Source: Begonia masoniana
Lineage: Eukaryota; Streptophyta; Magnoliopsida; Cucurbitales; Begoniaceae
Length of the DNA stretch: 64,000 nt
Reading direction: 5' to 3'
Assembly (NCBI GenBank): GCA_022432975.1
Contig: CM039502.1
Span: 18,113,453-18,177,452 of the forward strand
Part shown: positions 11,801-21,921 of the stretch, piece by piece
Layout of the letters: every line of letters starts with the position of its first letter
Numbering within the stretch: the stretch's first letter is position 1
Notes under the pieces: model-generated
What the model was told of the DNA's origin: nothing
The model's database searches: none
The model's input: only the letters and a program-made list of their open reading frames with translations
Translations under genes and position numbers: made by a program

Positions 11801-12116
11801 TGCTTCTTTCTCTCCCTCTCCTCCCACGAAAAATACTAACAGAGAAAGGGAAGAAAGAATTGAAGCTAAACGTTGACAGTTTAGCTTTCCTTTGCTTCTC
11901 TCGTCTCCCTCATTGTTTCCATTTTCAGAGAATAGTCAATTTATTGCCTTCTTTACCAGATCGCCGGAGTTTCTCCGTTTCGCTCTCATTTTCTCGGTGA
12001 GATTCAGAAGTATCGACATTGTCTTCTCCATTATCGTTGTTTCGCTGATATTGGCTCTACGGCCTTGATCTTTATGTTTTGGTCTGTAAATTTTCTGTAT
12101 CAGGATTTAAACAATC

Positions 12117-13796
12117 ATGGTGCTTTGGGTATTTGGCTATGGCTCCTTAGTTTGGAACCCAGGATTTGAATTCGATGAAAAAGTCATCGGCTTCATCAAA
12201 GATCACAAGCGTGTGTTTGATCTCGGTGAGTTCTAATTTATTTGATGTTTCTCTTAAAAATCCATGGGGCTTTATCTAGGAGCGGACAAAACAGACCGGT
12301 AACTGATCGGTTTGGTTTTGATCCGATCGGTTTGGTTTTGATCCAGTCGGTTTTCAGCGTTCAAAGAACCAAAATTCGATTCCATTTTACAGGAAATCAT
12401 GGAACCGAACCGAACCGAACCATGAACACCTTCGCTTTTATCCTGTAGAAATGGCTAATGATGAATGCTGTGTTTTTGCTTCTGTTACAGCGTGCATTGA
12501 TCACAGAGGCACCCCTGAAAACCCTGCTCGAACCGTCACATTAGAACCCAAAGAAGGAGAAATCTGTGTAAGTTTCAGTTCTTGGTGGCCATTCTCATCT
12601 CTCTTAGTTTTCTGTTTTTCTAATTTCTCACATTTTGTTCTGTGATCAGTGGGGCGCTGCTTACTGTGTTCGTGGAGGTCCTGAAAGTGAAAAACTGGCT
12701 ATGGAGGTACACATCATCCTATCGATTATCTCGCTAGTTCGACTTAATTTCCAGTCATTTACATTCATCATCTAAAAGATCACGTTTAACTACGAGCAAC
12801 TGATGGGTGTTCATATACTGCTACGTTTTTTTCTGTCTTACGTAGTATTTAGAACGAAGAGAATGCGAGTATGATCGGAAAGATCTCGTAAATTTTTACA
12901 AGGTGAGGCTGGAAAATTCGATACAAGTTTTTTCATGTTCGATTCTGGCGTCATCAATTTTTCCTCATTCGCATCTGTTTCGATGCAGGAAGAGGATTCA
13001 TTTGAGCCTGCTTTGACAGGAGTTGTAGTGTAAGTGTTGTTGCTTATGTTCCTCCAACTTGTTATCTTAATGGCTGTCTTAAATAGGGTACGTTCTTTCG
13101 GCAGGTTTGCATCATGTCCTGATAAAAAAGTGAACAAGTACTATTTAGGACCTGCTCCCTTGGAGGAGATGGCCCGGTAAGTAGCATCCTCCGTTTGAGA
13201 AATCGAAAAGAAAATACGAAACTGAAAGCTCGAATTTTACGTGGAAAAAACCTTTAGAAAAAAAAAAAAAAATCATGGTAGAGACATGTTCGCTAATGGA
13301 ATACTAAAATACAACTGTAATTAAACGAAACCCTGAAAGAGATTCGGGCCCATCAGCTGGATCAAGAGAATTCGGGTGATCGAAGTCTAACACTCGTGAT
13401 CGGATTGAATATGTTCTTCTCTTTTTCAGCCAAATTGCGACAGCCTCTGGTCCGTGCGGAAACAATAGGGACTATCTGTTCAAGCTGGAGAAGGCCATGT
13501 CCGATATCGGTGAGTTACTTCGATCCTACACTCGGTGGGAAAGACGATAATGTGATAGGATTACCAAGAAGTTGAGATGTTTGGAAGTGCTAATGTGAGC
13601 GTCTATGTGAACAGGCCATGAGGATGAGATGGTGATAAAGCTGGCCAATGAGGTTAGAAAAGTGCTTCAAATTGCTGGCAAAAGTAGTCCTAAAAAGGAA
13701 AAGAAAGTGGTAGCAGAGCCTCATATTCAGCTGAAGCCATTTATGCCAGCTTTTCAGATTCATTCCCTCCCGGAAGCCATAGCCATGGACTCTTGA
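12117..13796 (+). CDS. GGCT2: ChaC-like gamma-glutamylcyclotransferase (glutathione degradation)
   Basis: Eight exons: 12117-12225, 12491-12567, 12650-12706, 12846-12902, 12989-13029, 13105-13176, 13430-13509 and 13615-13796. All junctions are GT-AG and give 224 residues. The start [17 protein letters not shown] carries the YGSL substrate-loop signature. '[19 protein letters not shown]', '[10 protein letters not shown]' (the probable catalytic Glu is here) and '[17 protein letters not shown]' identify the plant GGCT2 family. Members cleave cytosolic glutathione to 5-oxoproline and Cys-Gly, recycling glutamate and cysteine. The family is known to respond to sulfur limitation and metals, but no such element was identified here. 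The C-terminal tail after about residue 180 is low in conservation and Lys-rich. Which paralogue (2;1, 2;2 or 2;3) it is cannot be settled; At4g31290 is my best recollection by neighbourhood. Confidence 0.95.
12258..12440. repeat. CGGTTTGG-rich fragment in intron 1 of the GGCT gene
   Basis: Repeated 'GATCGGTTTGGTTTTGATCC' units are followed by GAACCGAACCGAACC. The composition matches the CGGTTC-rich ends of the hAT-like elements elsewhere in the window, so this may be a remnant of that family. No termini are visible. Confidence 0.35.
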
Positions 13797-14242
13797 TACA
13801 GCATTTTCCGGTGGAGTTCCGTCGAGTAGTCTGTCTTAGCCGGCTAACATTTGAACAATACACGAACTTGGTCTATTTTCTTTCAAGAGAGGCTTTTTCT
13901 TCTTCGTTTATGTATCTGGATTTTCCAACAAAAATCAGATTGCAAATTGAAAGTTAATAAATGAAAGAATGCAATATAATCCGTATCTTTTGAGTTGGAT
14001 GAAAATTTAGATCTTAATTTTTTTTTTTTTTTGACAAAACAAATTTTAACATATGATGAATGATTTGGATTTTACTGTTACTCCTTTCCTTAACAGGTGT
14101 CTATGTTGATTTTGATGGTTCCCACTCAAGACGAAATTCACTGTTATTCATAATAATATTTACATGCATTATCCTTATAATTTTAAAACAATTTAAAAAT
14201 CGCAAACAATCATAAATTGAATCGTTAGTTTAAAAGAAAAAT

Positions 14243-14925
14243 ACATTTTCAGAAACGTTTTTAACACCCCCGTTTTATTTTAACAACCTTAACTCGGGAT
14301 CAAGTATATTTGAAGACTTAGAAACCTTCGGGTCTTATCTGAAATTTTTTTTACTTAAATTTTTGGCGTGTGATCATTAAACTTACGAGAATAACACATT
14401 CTTATATTTGTGGCGAGACGTATTCTCAACATATAAGACGTCTCATCTTAAAAAACATTTTCCTAAAAACGAACTCGGGAAAGATCACACATTTTTAACT
14501 CAAAGGGATTAGATCTCTCTAACTCACTCTTTTTCTCTTTCTCAAATCACATTTTAACATTTTTATAGATCTCTTTAAAATAAATCTTAATTAATCAAAA
14601 CTACATTTCAGAAACGTTTTTAACACCCACGTTTATTTTAACAACCTTAACTCGGGATCAAGTATATTTTGAGACTTAGAAACCTTCGGGTCTTATCGGA
14701 AAAAATTTTCACTTAAATTCCTGACGTATGAGTATTAAACTTACTAGAATAACACACTCCTATATTTGTGAAGAAACGTATTCTCAACATATAAGACGTC
14801 TCTCTTCAATCTTAGAAAACGTTTTCCTAAAAGCGAACTAGACTCTTTTCTTTCTCTTTCTTGTCAAATCACATTTGACATTTTTATAAATCTCTTTAAA
14901 AATAAATCTTAATTAATCAAATCTT
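14243..14925. repeat. Two-copy tandem repeat, about 360-bp period
   Basis: The landmark CAGAAACGTTTTTAACACCC occurs at about 14250 and again near 14608. Later landmarks (CTCGGGATCAAGTATATTT, ATTCTCAACATATAAGACGTC, AAATCTTAATTAATCAAA) recur in the same order. The copies differ by many substitutions and small indels. 'AACACCC' followed by T-rich sequence suggests an old LTR, but no termini or coding sequence are seen. Confidence 0.75.
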
Positions 14926-16440
14926 CTAGTTTTAATTATCAGTTGATTTATCTAATAAATCAAAATTATCGATTGATCATGTAATTTAAAAACAGTTTTT
15001 AAAATATATTTATGAAAATAATTTTTCAAGATAATTTCATCTTAGTAGATTTTCTAGATAATCTCATCTTATGAGATTTTCTACATCTATTTTAAGTTTT
15101 CAACAAACTATAAGTCAATTGAAAATCAAATATCATCTGATTTGACAGTTTTTTTAGATAACAAACTTAAATTTAAATTTGAAGATGAAATCTCATCTGA
15201 TGAGATTTTTCAAATCTAATTTAAATCTTTTAAAATCATCTCATCTAATGAGACATTTTATTTTAAATTCAAAATATAAAAACTATTTATATATTTCGAA
15301 TTATAATATATTCATTTGAGTGTTTATAAATGATTAATTATTTATATATTTATTCTTGTAACATGATAATTTGTATAGTGATATAAGATGAAAGAAGGAC
15401 TGATGGACCTATAGTTCTAAGCTCCAATAATATTTGTTAATTAATATAAATTTTTTATATTAATTATTAACACAATTATTAACTTTAGAGTAATTATACT
15501 AAATACCTAGAGTTACACTCTTAGAACTATAGAATATATTTACTCAAAGTAATGTCCATTGATATAATCATTTCATATGTATTGATCCTCCATTAAGATT
15601 TGTAATAGAGCTAGGTATATAATCTGTTAACCTCTCATATTACATCTTTATTCTTGACTACAATTAATTCATAAATTGAAATGAAATAAGAGTGTACTAA
15701 ATACAATAAATTAAGATCATACATATATGACTATCATTATGATAAAATTAATTATTCTTCATTTAACAGATATTATAAGTACAATATAATTTCATCTGGT
15801 CCAGTCCTATATAATCATATTATATAAAATACAATCACTTTATGTCACTACATATATAGTCGGGATATAACTATGCATTCTCAACGAAATGAATTGTATT
15901 TAGAACTTTATTAATTTAAAAATCATATACTTTAAATATAAGTGATAATCTCACATATATCAACATATATGTAAATTTAAAATTGCACAAATAATCAATG
16001 ATTTTTCTTTGAATTTATAAAACATATCGTATAATGCAAACATAAAATTAATCATAAAATTTATTTATTAATTACATGCAATAAAAAATGTTCGTAACAT
16101 TTGGCTCTCCGAGTTTTTGCTCTAGGTATCGGTGGTGGTTTAAAAAACTAATAATTGATATGTTAAAGTAAAAGATAGAGTTTATATTATATTTTTTAAA
16201 TAAATTATGATATACGTCCTAAATTATGCGCATACCATAAAATTGGAAGAATAATAAATTATGATATACAATTTATCGAATTATATCGGGTAATTGTAAA
16301 TGACGCCAGTAACATAAAATAATAAACAAATTTAATTAAGAAATAAACTTGATTTGAATAAGAAGAAATTATTAAGATTGAAATACATAAATAAAATATT
16401 TTCATTTGTTTATTTTTTTTTTGTTAGTTTTGTGACCCCA
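14926..16440. other. AT-rich intergenic sequence, possible decayed LTR
   Basis: No reading frame or RNA gene is supported. The sequence is strongly AT-rich with several GATGAGATTT-like short repeats around 15040-15260. The base content and patchy order resemble an old retroelement LTR, but no TG..CA ends, primer site or target duplication could be fixed. Confidence 0.4.
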
Positions 16441-16453
16441 ACCACAAAGACAA

Positions 16454-17137
16454 CTATCTCGTTAAAATGAGCAACGTATTAGAAGAAATATGTAAATGTG
16501 ACAAAACTGATTGAACAGTTTTGGAAGAAGGATGCCCCAGCCTGAAATGCCAGAGGTTGGAAGGATTACTGGAAACTATGTGAAGCTGAGAAGAGCATTG
16601 CCGATTGGTGGGAGGACAGACTCGGTATAATCCATTTTCAAGTATTCCTCGGAGGAGAGGTTTGTGAGATACCTGATCGTTGACAACAAAAAAAAATGGG
16701 TGAAACTCAATGTATGCTTTGTTATCAAGACATAATTGGGAAACACTTAGAAGATTTTTTTGAAGGAACGGTGAATGATAAACCATCCGTAAGTGCAAAG
16801 AATAAGAATCAGTTGGTAGATACGCATGACCAACATGAGAGATAGGAGAAACCTTACCATTTCCTACTGTAATTTGAGCATCACCTGAGTACGGAGTGGC
16901 AGATTCTAACATGTTGATATCTGGCGTAAAATGGTGTGATGCCCCCGAATCCATATACCAAGCCGGGTCCAGAGATGTGATATCACTGCCCGGTTGAACT
17001 GTTTGGGAAGGAAGGACAGCAGAAAAATTGCGAGGTGAGTTTGTTGTGGGTTGATATTGAAGGTTTGCCCGATGATAGCATATATTAGCAGTGTGACCAA
17101 TTTTGAAGCATATTTGACACCGAGGTCGAATCGGTGG
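16454..17137 (-). pseudogene. Ty1/copia remnant: Gag zinc knuckle, protease, GAG-pre-integrase
   Basis: The frame reads from about 17137 down to 16454. In order it holds a CCHC zinc knuckle (CQICFKIGHTANICYH), the copia protease active site (WYMDSGASHHFTP) and a GAG-pre-integrase motif (LWHFRLGHPSSKTV). It then stops with no integrase core, reverse transcriptase or RNase H. Upstream it is separated from the rest of Gag by a solo LTR (17138-19162). The reading frame is the same on both sides once that insertion and one target repeat are discounted. The protein is truncated and the element is dead. No downstream LTR was found on the left. Confidence 0.9.
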
Positions 17138-17487
17138 TGTAACACCCCGATTCCCTGAACCCGGTTTGTTACTCAAAACCCCGAATATTACTAAGAAACA
17201 CTTGGGCCAAATATAAAACTTCGTTGAAAATTTCAGAATTTGAAATTTGACAAAACATGAAAACTTGCAGCGGAAATCGTTTAAACAAAAGTAAAATTAA
17301 ACAAAGCCATGTTAAAATAATCGTTGGCAATATTAAGAATCAATCAGTTGAGAAGCAAAGGTTTAACTCGTAAAATAATTTAAAGATTTCAAAAGTCAAT
17401 TTCATCGACCGCCGAACAAAGTCAACAAAAGGGAAAGGCTACTCGAAGACATCCACCGGTGACTAAACGACAAAGCACAAGATTTGT

Positions 17488-17650
17488 CATCCGGTCACTA
17501 AACGACAAAACATAAAATTTGTCATCCGGTCCCTAAACGACAAAACATAAAATTTGTCATCCGGTCACTAAACGACAAAACATAAAATTTGTCATCTGGT
17601 CACTAAACGACAAAACATAAAATTTGTCATCCGGTCACTAAACGACAAAA
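17488..17650. repeat. 35-bp tandem repeat, about 4.7 copies
   Basis: The unit starts CATCCGGTCACTAAACGACA and ends AAATTTGT. Copies differ by single bases (CCGGTCCC, CTGGTCAC). Just downstream, a related segment of about 55 bases beginning CTACCGGTGACGTCAGC is present twice (about 17661 and 17717). The repeats are inside the solo LTR. Confidence 0.85.
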
Positions 17651-18269
17651 TATATCCTTCATCTACCGGTGACGTCAGCTGGATGATCTCTCTCATCCGA
17701 TCGACTTTACCCTACATCTACCGGTGACGTCAGCCGGATGATCCCTCTCATCCGGGCACTAGACGACAAACAAAACACCTATATCATCCGGTAGAAAAGA
17801 AACACAACACTATCCACAGAAAAGAATTTACTTACTTCCCAAAGACCATTCAGGAACGACTCAAGCCATAGCATTAATCCAATCCGATAAAAACCAACAT
17901 TTAAAACTCAACAGACTGCTAAAATCAGTAAATTTCAAAACGTATTCAAAATGCTAAAATTCCTACTGTCATGAGAACTCAACATACTCAGGCTGAATCC
18001 TCGACTACTAGTCCTCCACACTGACAGACATCAGTTAAACCGCCCCGTCAGCCGCCAGAACATTGAATAAGTGTACTCCTCCAACCCGACTAGTCCTCAG
18101 TGAACTCAGTAAACACACCTGCTGTCACTTCTTCACCTACATCACAAAACTCATCTATTAGCCTAATGCTAAGTAAGTAATGCAAAATGAAATGAATTAC
18201 TGAAACATAAACTCCTAATCATGCAATTTCTACTTTCTCCTCTCAGTTGCTCATTCATCGTTTCTAATT

Positions 18270-18481
18270 CAGATCCCCCTGTGAAATTGGGAGTCGGATC
18301 AACTCTCCCAAAGTATGTATCCACTGACTCATTAAGGGGCGGATTAATTCCCTTAACAGTAAATCTGATTCACATGTTCAGATCCCCCTGTGAAATTGGA
18401 AGTTGGATCAGCTCTTCCAAAGTATATATCCACTGTCTCATTAAGGGGCGGATTAATTCCCTTAACAGTAAATCTGATTCA
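18270..18481. repeat. 109-bp tandem duplication inside the solo LTR
   Basis: CAGATCCCCCTGTGAAATTG occurs at 18270 and 18379. Both copies continue through TTAAGGGGCGGATTAATTCC to AAATCTGATTCAC, with a few substitutions. It is non-coding. Confidence 0.85.
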
Positions 18482-19162
18482 CTTTGCTGTTTCATCACAT
18501 TCAATCCTCTCCATACCAATGTGTATTCAAATTCATTTTCGTATACATTTTGAAAACATGATGCATGGCATACAAACATATCCAAGTAAATACAAACCTA
18601 ACGTTTTGTGATGTAGGACCGAAGGCACAAGCAAACATTACTTACTTGGATCTCCTGGAATTGTCTGGGTAGCTAACCACTTCGGGTATTGCTCAACCTA
18701 AAACCGTAGACAGAGCATATATTAAATTTCCTCTAATCTTCATTCTAGACCACTATAAATCTAAGGGAAACTCTAGTCATTGTGCATTCTCGATTTCGAC
18801 TTAAACCGAACTAACCCTCACTTACTGTATTCTCCAAAACCTCAATATCATCCCTCCCACCAACAATAGATACAATGTAGCTAGAAATAGAGGCAAAACT
18901 CACCAAGTTCGGAAGAAGTCGCTGGAGAAAGTCGAAGGGGGGTCTCCTATCGTGCTCTGCTAGGCTGAGGAGCTGAGAATGGGGAGGAAATGGAATAAAA
19001 CAGTGGCGGCTACTTCAATAATAGTTTCCTTAAATACGTTATCCACCCTTAGATTTCTAATTACCCTTATACCCTTGCCTAGTCATCCACTAACCCTACA
19101 TTTAATATTGTCATTAGTTTTAAAAAGAATAGAGAAACGGTTTAACAGGACCGGGTATTACA

Positions 19163-20017
19163 GGTGGTCTGTTTTGAAAATCAGAGGGTAGGGATGGACG
19201 AGAAGGGGTGGGAAGTATAGGGGCAGTTTGAAATGGTGGTCGAGGAGCTCTTGGTCGATTTGGTGTAAAGAAAGAATGAGGTCCAGATGGTGATGAGAAT
19301 TTGGATTTTGATTTGTTACCTGAAATGTTGGTATAGTTGGCTTGAAGAGAGTTCAATGTAGTGGCTGCATTTTGTCGTTCTAAACGAGCTTCATAGCTTA
19401 ACAGTAAGCTATTAAGTTCTTCAATAGTCGGCTTATCAGTGCGAGTTGAGATGGACGTAACAAAAGAGTTGTATTCTGCTCCCAAGCCATTTAGAAAGTA
19501 TAGGAGCTGATCTTTGCAGTTCACCGGTTCACCAATTGCATAAACTTCTGAATTTTTGAACATAAGTCATGGCACTAAGACCTTCCTTGCGAAAGCCTTG
19601 CAGAGTTGTGCGAAGTTCTGAAATCCGAGCGAAGGATGCAGCAGAGTAAAGCTGTTCAAGAGCTTCCCAGATCTCGAATGCCGAAGAGTATCCAACTAGT
19701 TGGCCTAGCATTTGCTCATGGACTGAGGAATAAATCCAACTCATTATAAGTCTATTGTACCTTTGCCAAGAGACAAAATCTGGGTTGATAAGATGCAAAC
19801 CCGATTCATCATTTTTCGGCGGACAGGGATGAGATCCGGTGAGTATTTCTTCGAGTCCGTTGGCGATCACTACATTGAGGATCTGATTTTTCCAGACCAA
19901 GAAGTTTGAATCATCGAGCTTAATCGTCAGTGTTTGATTTACAGAGGGAAGGTGAGGCAGAGTAGGTAAGGATGAAGGAGACGATGACGAAGCATCGGTT
20001 GTACTAGAGGAGGCCAT
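19163..20017 (-). pseudogene. Ty1/copia Gag N-terminal part
   Basis: The frame begins at 20017 with an Ala/Ser-rich leader. The typical copia Gag core follows: 'LDDSNFLVWKNQILNVV' near residue 33, a 'DFVSWQRYNRLIMSWI' segment, and 'ALEQLYSAASFARI'. A frame change near 19540-19563 shifts to a second frame that continues ('LYFLNGLGAEYNSFV', 'RTDKPTIEELNSLLLSYEAR') to the solo-LTR junction at 19163. This is a Gag capsid precursor of the UBN2/Retrotran_gag_3 type. The frameshift plus the LTR insertion make it a pseudogene. Confidence 0.88.
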
Positions 20018-20057
20018 TGTTTCGGCTGAGTACAGAGAGAGTATAGGAGCTGTTATT

Positions 20058-20069
20058 GCTCTGATACCA
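20058..20069 (-). other. Copia primer binding site (initiator tRNA-Met)
   Basis: On the minus strand this reads TGGTATCAGAGC, the classic copia site. It is exactly complementary to the 3' end (plus CCA) of the initiator tRNA-Met gene at 38322-38393 of this window. It lies directly next to the LTR. Confidence 0.92.
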
Positions 20070-20308
20070 TGTCAGGGAGAGAGGAAGAAAGAGAAAGAAA
20101 GGTAAAGTATTGTGAAAAATTGTATTGCATTTCTTATCTTTCAATAATAGTTGTTGATGGCATTTATAGCCTCAACAGTACATAGAGAGCAGAAAACGAC
20201 AAATAACAAATGCACGAGAAATGTATGAAAAATCTACAAAGAGAGAGAATATCAGAAAATCTTAACAACCAGAACCGATTTATGTATATGGCTCAACAAA
20301 ATCTAACA
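20070..20308 (-). mobile_element. 5' LTR of the copia element
   Basis: On the minus strand the LTR starts TGTTAGATTTTG and ends CCCTGACA immediately before the primer binding site, about 239 bp. The outer limit is inferred from the TG..CA rule. The partner LTR was not found, so the outer target repeat cannot be tested. Confidence 0.7.
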
Positions 20309-20508
20309 TTGTACTATCAAACATGGATGGAAATACGAGTAATATTAGGTTTATTTTATAATTCTACGATCAAATCTTATCTATTGACGCGTCGATAATT
20401 AAAATTATCTTAATTATTATATTAATTAATAAATGATACGTAAGTGTCATATCATATAGTAGAATTGTAATGTAAACCTTATATTATCTTTAAAAATAAA
20501 ATAATATT

Positions 20509-20606
20509 ATATTTACTTTCTTATTTTACTCTAATTATTTATAATTTATTATGTTAATTAACATAATAAATTATAAATAATTAGAGTAGAATAAAAAAGT
20601 AAATAT
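20509..20606. repeat. 98-bp near-perfect AT-rich palindrome
   Basis: The centre is GTTAATTAAC at 20553-20562. Arms of 49 bases read ATATTTACTTTC... and its complement, with about two mismatches. It could extrude as a cruciform or be a remnant of a foldback MITE. It lies between the copia LTR and the duplicated PBA1 exon. Flanking sequence 20309-20762 holds nothing else recognisable. Confidence 0.85.
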
Positions 20607-20762
20607 ACGATAATTTGAAAAATAAAATAGAGAACTTATACTATTTTGGGCTCAATGATGTCAATCTCCAACGGAGGGAATTAAAAATTAATTAATTATG
20701 CAAGTAATTAGATAATTAAGTATCTACCCTTAATAAAAGCCTTCGCGGACTAAAATAAACAC

Positions 20763-21520
20763 GACTGATTTTCTCGCCTCTTCCATTTCCTTTCAACCTT
20801 TCTTGAACGACACTCTCAGTTCTCCGTCGGAATGGATCTCCACCTCGATCTCGATGCCCCTCACTCTATGGGAACTACTATCATTGGCGTCACCTACAAT
20901 GGAGGTGTTGTTCTCGGAGCAGATTCTCGAACCAGCACTGGTTAAATTCCTAACCCTAAGCTTTTCAGTTTCTTTCTTGAATTTCTGGTACTTTGACCTA
21001 TGAACGGAAGGTATTGGTAGTCCATCATCGTTAATTGACAACACTTCTGATCTGGTTGGCGAGGATAAAAAGTTTTTCGGAATTCCATTTACCCAGAAGT
21101 ATTCATTTTTCCCATTTTTATTCATTATGGGCTTAGTGGGAGTACTTTTAGAAGTAGTTGTCTTTTCTTGACATTTTTGTCTGTCGACTCTAAATAGCTG
21201 AACAAAGTCTATTAACTATATAGCAAGCAGATCAAAGTTCTCAAATGAAGACATTGAACTATTTTGCCTCCTTAACTTTGGACTCTGTAAACCATTTAGA
21301 TTTGTGTTTTGGCATAAGAAGGGAAGATAAGTATCCTGAACTGAGAATTGTGATTGGTTGCCTGATGTTCCGAAATTTCATTTCATCCAAAGCATTAGTT
21401 TTAATTTTTCCATTTTAGTTAGCGTGAGTTCAGGTAGGTTATTTATTTACTTCATCAGAGACCATGCTGTCTAGTAATGGTAATCTTTGCATTTTGGTTG
21501 ATACTATTGTTTTTTTTTTT
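20763..21520 (+). pseudogene. Duplicated first exon and intron-1 segment of PBA1
   Basis: This segment repeats 21853-22610 at an offset of 1090 bases with only a handful of differences. It contains a complete copy of PBA1 exon 1 (20832-20940, ending ACTG|GTTAAATT) and most of intron 1. It stops inside the T-run just before the intron-1 acceptor, so no exon 2 follows in this copy. By itself it cannot encode the subunit. Because its donor is intact and the second exon-1 copy has no acceptor, a transcript starting here could splice from 20940 straight to exon 2 at 22619 and give the same protein. It may therefore be an alternative first exon and not a dead one. Confidence 0.85.
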
Positions 21521-21660
21521 TTAAATTCTCGGAAAAAAGAAGACAGAGAATAAAAGAAAAAAAAAACCAGAGTGGAATTAGCCGAACCGTTCCTTCCCGT
21601 TTCGGACATGAGGGGCATTCGGGAAAAAAAAAGCCCAAAAATATTACTTTTTGATGGAAA

Positions 21661-21840
21661 ATATGACGGTAGGCTATATTGTCCATTTCACCTAGTTGTA
21701 GGGGCCAAAATGACCATTATCTAAGTTTACGGTGTAAATTGCCCATTTCACCTAGTTGTAGGGGCCAAATTGCCCATTATCCAAGTTTACGGTGTAAATT
21801 GCCCATTTCACCTAGTTGTAGGGGCCAAATTGCACTTTAC
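21661..21840. repeat. Three 60-bp tandem repeats between the two PBA1 first exons
   Basis: The landmark CATTTCACCTAGTTGTAGGG recurs with a period of exactly 60 bases (about 21684, 21744 and 21804). Similarity covers nearly the whole unit, including AAGTTTACGGTGTAAATTGCC. The stretch 21521-21850 is absent from the duplicated parts and may be an inserted transposon fragment. Any promoter of the downstream exon-1 copy would have to lie here. Confidence 0.9.
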
Positions 21841-21921
21841 CCAATAAATAATGACTGATTTTCTCGCCTCTTCCATTTCCTTCCAACCTTTCTTGAACGA
21901 CACTCTCAGTTCTCCGTCGGA

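Larger units (their letters stand above)
17138..19162. mobile_element. Solo gypsy-type LTR inserted in the copia gag
   Basis: The insertion begins TGTAACACCCCGATTCC and ends ...GGGTATTACA, the inverted ends of Del/Tekay-like LTRs. It is flanked by a perfect 5-bp direct repeat, GGTGG (17133-17137 and 19163-19167). Its length is 2025 bp with no coding frame, primer site or second LTR, so it is best read as a solo LTR left by recombination of a full element. It contains two internal tandem repeats (17488-17650 and 18270-18481). Confidence 0.85.

Noticed and set aside
11746..12000. 84-residue frame upstream of the GGCT gene
   Set aside because: It lies over the TATA box and leader, has no family motif, and the start codon precedes the likely transcription start.
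20793..21125. Minus-strand frames of 110 and 135 residues opposite PBA1 exon 1 (20793-21125, 21808-22215)
   Set aside because: They are antisense shadows duplicated together with the exon; no family similarity.
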